This document shows positions 62,049-64,000 of a stretch of DNA of 64,000 nt, piece by piece; position 1 is the stretch's first letter; the number at the start of each line of letters is the position of its first letter. The position numbers were made by a program, and so were the translations under genes. Under the pieces are notes generated by a model. That model was given only the letters and a program-made list of their open reading frames with translations, made no database searches and was not told the origin of the DNA. Source of the stretch: Chelativorans multitrophicus. GTDB lineage: Bacteria > Pseudomonadota > Alphaproteobacteria > Rhizobiales > Rhizobiaceae. The DNA lies in assembly GCF_011317445.1 (NCBI RefSeq), contig NZ_JAAAPL010000001.1, positions 558,001-622,000 on the forward strand, written 5' to 3'.

Positions 62049-62504
62049 ATGCGATCAAGCAGAACGTTGGAACAATGGACCGAGGAATTTGTCCGCAGGT
62101 TGAAAAAGCAGGCAGAGGCAGATCGCGCGGACGACGTCCCCACCTACAACAAGCTGCACAAGAAGGTTGTGGAAGCCCTGAACGCGATCCTCGGTGCCGG
62201 CCCACGGGGGCGCGACGTTCTGGAAAATCTCTTGAGCCACGAAACGCCGCAGGTCCGCATGTGGGCTGCGGGGCAGGTCATGAAATGGGATCCAGATAAG
62301 GCTATTCCCGTCCTGGGCCATCTCATAGTGGACAAGCTGCCGGATGAAACGGCCGCCATGGAACGGGTCACTATCCGCATGGGGGCCAGTTCCTATCTCG
62401 AGAAGCATTTTGGGGTGAAAAACCATGACCGCAATGAGCTGATCGAGCCGCTGAAAGCCTATGGGATCGACGTGCCGCGGCGCTCCGAACAGCCTTGGCT
62501 TTGA
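62040..62504 (+). CDS. Candidate immunity protein 2 (DUF2019-like paralogue)
   Basis: 154 residues, ATG 62040 with GAGGAA seven bases upstream. Same length and plan as the preceding protein: RTLEQWTEEFVRRLKKQAEADRADDVPTYNKLHKKVVEALNAILGAG, HETPQVRMWAAGQVMKWDPDKAIPVLGHLIVDK, and SSYLEKHFGVKNHDRNELIEPLKAYGIDVP. The two C-termini match at HFG(I/V), DRN(D/E)LIEPL(R/K)AYG(I/V), showing common origin. In a toxin locus a second immunity gene with divergent N-terminal half usually protects against a different toxin variant. Confidence 0.72.
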   Translation: MTSMRSSRTLEQWTEEFVRRLKKQAEADRADDVPTYNKLHKKVVEALNAILGAGPRGRDVLENLLSHETPQVRMWAAGQVMKWDPDKAIPVLGHLIVDKLPDETAAMERVTIRMGASSYLEKHFGVKNHDRNELIEPLKAYGIDVPRRSEQPWL

Positions 62505-62603
62505 CGATGCCGAGCGAATGGCGATGGCGCGGCCAGGCCTGGAGCGCGCCATATTTCTTTTCTGCGGGAGCGGAGCCATTTTCTCCCCCCGCCAAGGCCT
62601 TTC

Positions 62604-62996
62604 CTACCAGCCGTACTGGAAGGTGGCGCCGGACTGATAATTGCCGTTCTGCACCACATGGCCCGAGGTGCCCCTGCCGAACTGGAACAGGCCGTAGGCG
62701 TTGCCGTCGCCGTTCTGCGTGACCGTGCCTTCGTGGCCCCTGCCCTCCTGATGCACGATGCCGAGATTGCCGCGCCCGTTCTGGGCCAGCCCGGCCGCGT
62801 TGCCAAAACCCTTCTGCTTGATGCGGCCGCTCTTGATGCCTTCGGCGAGCGCATAAAGACGCAGACCCGTCTGCAGCATATGGGCATCGTGCGGATTGGT
62901 GGGCTGGTAGCTCAGCGAAACGGAGCCGCCGGCATGGGCCGGAGCGCTGGCGAGGCAGGCGCCGAGCACGGCGGCGGAAAGAATGGTGCGGATCAT
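62604..62996 (-). CDS. Curlin-repeat (CsgA/CsgB-like) protein
   Basis: 130 residues with a signal peptide (MIRTILSAAVLGACLASAPAHA, about 22) and a C-terminal half of five imperfect curlin repeats: KGFGNAAGLAQNGRGNLGIVHQEGRG..GTVTQNGDGNAYGLFQFGRG..GHVVQNGNY..GATFQYGW. Each unit has the x-G-N-x-A-x(3)-Q-x-G motif that stacks into amyloid. The N-terminal half (SVSLSYQPTNPHDAHMLQTGLRLYALAEGIKSGRIKQ) is conserved in alphaproteobacterial curlins and may act in secretion. Likely an extracellular amyloid subunit or nucleator. Confidence 0.88.
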   Translation of the reverse strand: MIRTILSAAVLGACLASAPAHAGGSVSLSYQPTNPHDAHMLQTGLRLYALAEGIKSGRIKQKGFGNAAGLAQNGRGNLGIVHQEGRGHEGTVTQNGDGNAYGLFQFGRGTSGHVVQNGNYQSGATFQYGW

Positions 62997-63061
62997 GACT
63001 TGTCTCCCTTTGAAAAGCGATGCGGCCCCTGGCCGGATAAAAAAGCTTTTGCCGTGCCGGC

Positions 63062-63448
63062 TCAGCCGGTGCGTTTGCTGCAGGTGAGCCTGCCGTCGGG
63101 TGTTTCGATCTCCAGCGTGGCCTCGTAGACCGAGCCGGAACCGCCGAGCGTGACCTGCCCGAGCTTCGCCGGCGTACCGGGAGCCGCGGAAAAGTCGCCG
63201 CCCTGCCTGATGTTCGAGCTGCCCGCGCCACCAACGGATTCGACGCGGAACGTGTAGGAGCCGCTTACGGCCCTTTCGGAATGCACGACGCCTTCGAGCG
63301 TCGTCATGCCGCCCCTGGCGGTGGTCTGCACTTCGCAGCGCAGCGGGCCGGACTGGGCAGTCCCCGAGCCGGCCATCAGGGCCGTGGCCGAGAGCGCCAG
63401 AGCGAGCCCGGCCGCCGCCGGGACGAGATGCTTTGAGTTACGCAACAT
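63062..63448 (-). CDS. csgH: Curli assembly protein CsgH
   Basis: 128 residues with a signal peptide (about 1-32). The mature part, LRCEVQTTARGGMTTLEGVVHSERAVSGSYTFRVESVGGAGSSNIRQGGDFSAAPG..AKLGQVTLGGSGSVYEATLEIETPDGRLTCSKR, is the CsgH fold, a beta-sandwich found in alphaproteobacteria that inhibits premature curlin fibre growth in the periplasm. Two cysteines (LRC and LTC) probably form a disulfide. It lies between the two curlin-repeat genes on the same strand, as expected for a csg gene set. Confidence 0.88.
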   Translation of the reverse strand: MLRNSKHLVPAAAGLALALSATALMAGSGTAQSGPLRCEVQTTARGGMTTLEGVVHSERAVSGSYTFRVESVGGAGSSNIRQGGDFSAAPGTPAKLGQVTLGGSGSVYEATLEIETPDGRLTCSKRTG

Positions 63449-63522
63449 GGAAACCTCCTCAGTCGCTTGGGAGCGAAGGCCGGGGGACGAAACCGCCCCG
63501 GCGCTTCTCCCGAGCCCTCATT

Positions 63523-63957
63523 CTAGCGGCAGGTCTGCACGAAGGCTGCGACATTGCCGCTGCCGGACTGGCTGACTTCGCCGTCGCAACCCTTGCCGAC
63601 CTGCACGCCAGCGGCGATGTTGCCGTTGCCGTCCTGGGTGACGACGGCGTTGTGATCGCGGCCGAACTGGCCGACGCCCGCGGCGTTCCCCTTGCCCCGC
63701 TGCCAGATATCGGCGGCGTTGCGGCGGCCCTGCTGGCCGATGGCGGCGGTGTTGTTCCTTCCCTGCTGCCGAACGACGGCGCCGTTGCGCTTGCCGTTCT
63801 GATAGATGCCGATCCGGTTGCGCGAGCCGTGCTGATCGCCGCCGGCGGCGTTGGCCCAGCCATACTGCTCGATATGAATGCTGTCGGCCGAAGCGGGCAG
63901 CACGGTGAAGCCGAAGAGAGCAGCGGTCGCGGTGGTGATAATGAGCTTGCGGATCAT
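63523..63957 (-). CDS. Curlin-repeat (CsgA-like) protein
   Basis: 144 residues, AGGAGG before ATG 63957. Signal peptide (MIRKLIITTATAALFGFTVLPASA, about 24), then about seven curlin repeats: EQYGWANAAGGDQHGSRNRIGIYQNGKRNGAVVRQQGRNNTAAIGQQGRRNAADIWQRGKGNAAGVGQFGRDHNAVVTQDGNGNIAAGVQVGKG..GEVSQSGSGNVAAFVQ. N-x-A-x-x-x-Q-x-G recurs every 18-20 residues. It is the major-subunit candidate, first in a run of three minus-strand genes. The rest of a csg operon (csgG/E/F) would be beyond the right edge or elsewhere. Confidence 0.92.
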   Translation of the reverse strand: MIRKLIITTATAALFGFTVLPASADSIHIEQYGWANAAGGDQHGSRNRIGIYQNGKRNGAVVRQQGRNNTAAIGQQGRRNAADIWQRGKGNAAGVGQFGRDHNAVVTQDGNGNIAAGVQVGKGCDGEVSQSGSGNVAAFVQTCR

Positions 63958-64000
63958 TGAACGTCCTCCTGGTGGGGCGGGTGTCCCCGCGGTTTCAACG

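Noticed and set aside
1-64000. CRISPR array or prophage
   Set aside because: No series of short direct repeats with spacers, and no phage structural or integrase genes; repeats found are inverted palindromic pairs. The two cell-wall hydrolase genes alone do not make a prophage.

Overview
This 64-kb window is chromosomal DNA from a GC-rich alphaproteobacterium of the order Hyphomicrobiales (Rhizobiales), most like the Phyllobacteriaceae (Mesorhizobium, Chelativorans, Nitratireductor and relatives). I infer this from gene orders typical of the group (rpoZ-rsh-DUF2062-acpS-lepB-rnc-era-recO, smpB-dapA-slt, psd-pssA), an alphaproteobacterial two-cysteine porin, TIGR02301 and CsgH family proteins, and two kinds of intergenic palindromic repeat. 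No species-level assignment is possible from reading alone. Almost all of the window is ordinary housekeeping DNA with tight gene packing.

Layout. 1-9.2 kb: glpX (cut by the window edge), cfa, dnaB, alr, radA, cvpA, purF. 9.2-16.8 kb: sugE (gdx) behind a guanidine-II riboswitch, an SDR, a PlsC/Aas-like acyltransferase, pssA-psd, a small unknown gene with a good terminator, an aldo/keto reductase, and an ArsR repressor co-transcribed with an Atm1-type ABC exporter. 17-26 kb: DUF4424 protein, LysM protein, LOG-family hydrolase, rarD, citramalate synthase, GFA/VOC/DUF559 genes, palindromic repeats, cysS. 26-34 kb: HMCES-type protease, Nudix hydrolase, several alphaproteobacterial unknowns, ygfZ, an HD hydrolase, a GNAT/RLAN-ATP-grasp pair and an MscS channel. 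34-45 kb: Tat-exported PhoX phosphatase with a candidate Pho box, an MFS transporter, and the recO-era-rnc-lepB-acpS-DUF2062-rsh-rpoZ cluster. 45-52.5 kb: NYN nuclease-UdgB pair, a perfect 38-bp inverted repeat, smpB, dapA, slt, porin and tRNA-Ser(GCT). 52.7-57.7 kb: membrane protein, lipoproteins, a two-gene cell-wall hydrolase operon, DoxX, an aminotransferase. 57.9-60.7 kb: leucine catabolism genes ivd and mccB.

The most unusual part is 60.75-62.5 kb. Directly behind mccB, where mccA would normally follow, lies a compact cassette: a 239-residue protein ending in a WHH-type HNH/ENDO VII nuclease-like domain, overlapped by a DUF2019-like immunity candidate, then a second paralogous immunity gene. 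In front of the second immunity gene is a short untranslated or degenerate copy of the C-terminal tail of a second toxin, with the immunity ATG at the homologous place. This looks like a polymorphic-toxin specificity cassette with an orphan immunity gene left by an earlier toxin. It is followed by three curli-type genes (curlin, CsgH, curlin) that run off towards the right end.

Genes that appear to act together: psd and pssA make phosphatidylethanolamine; ivd and mccB act in leucine breakdown; rnc-era-recO and acpS-lepB form a core growth operon; sugE is gated by guanidine; arsR controls the exporter downstream; phoX probably belongs to the phosphate-starvation regulon.
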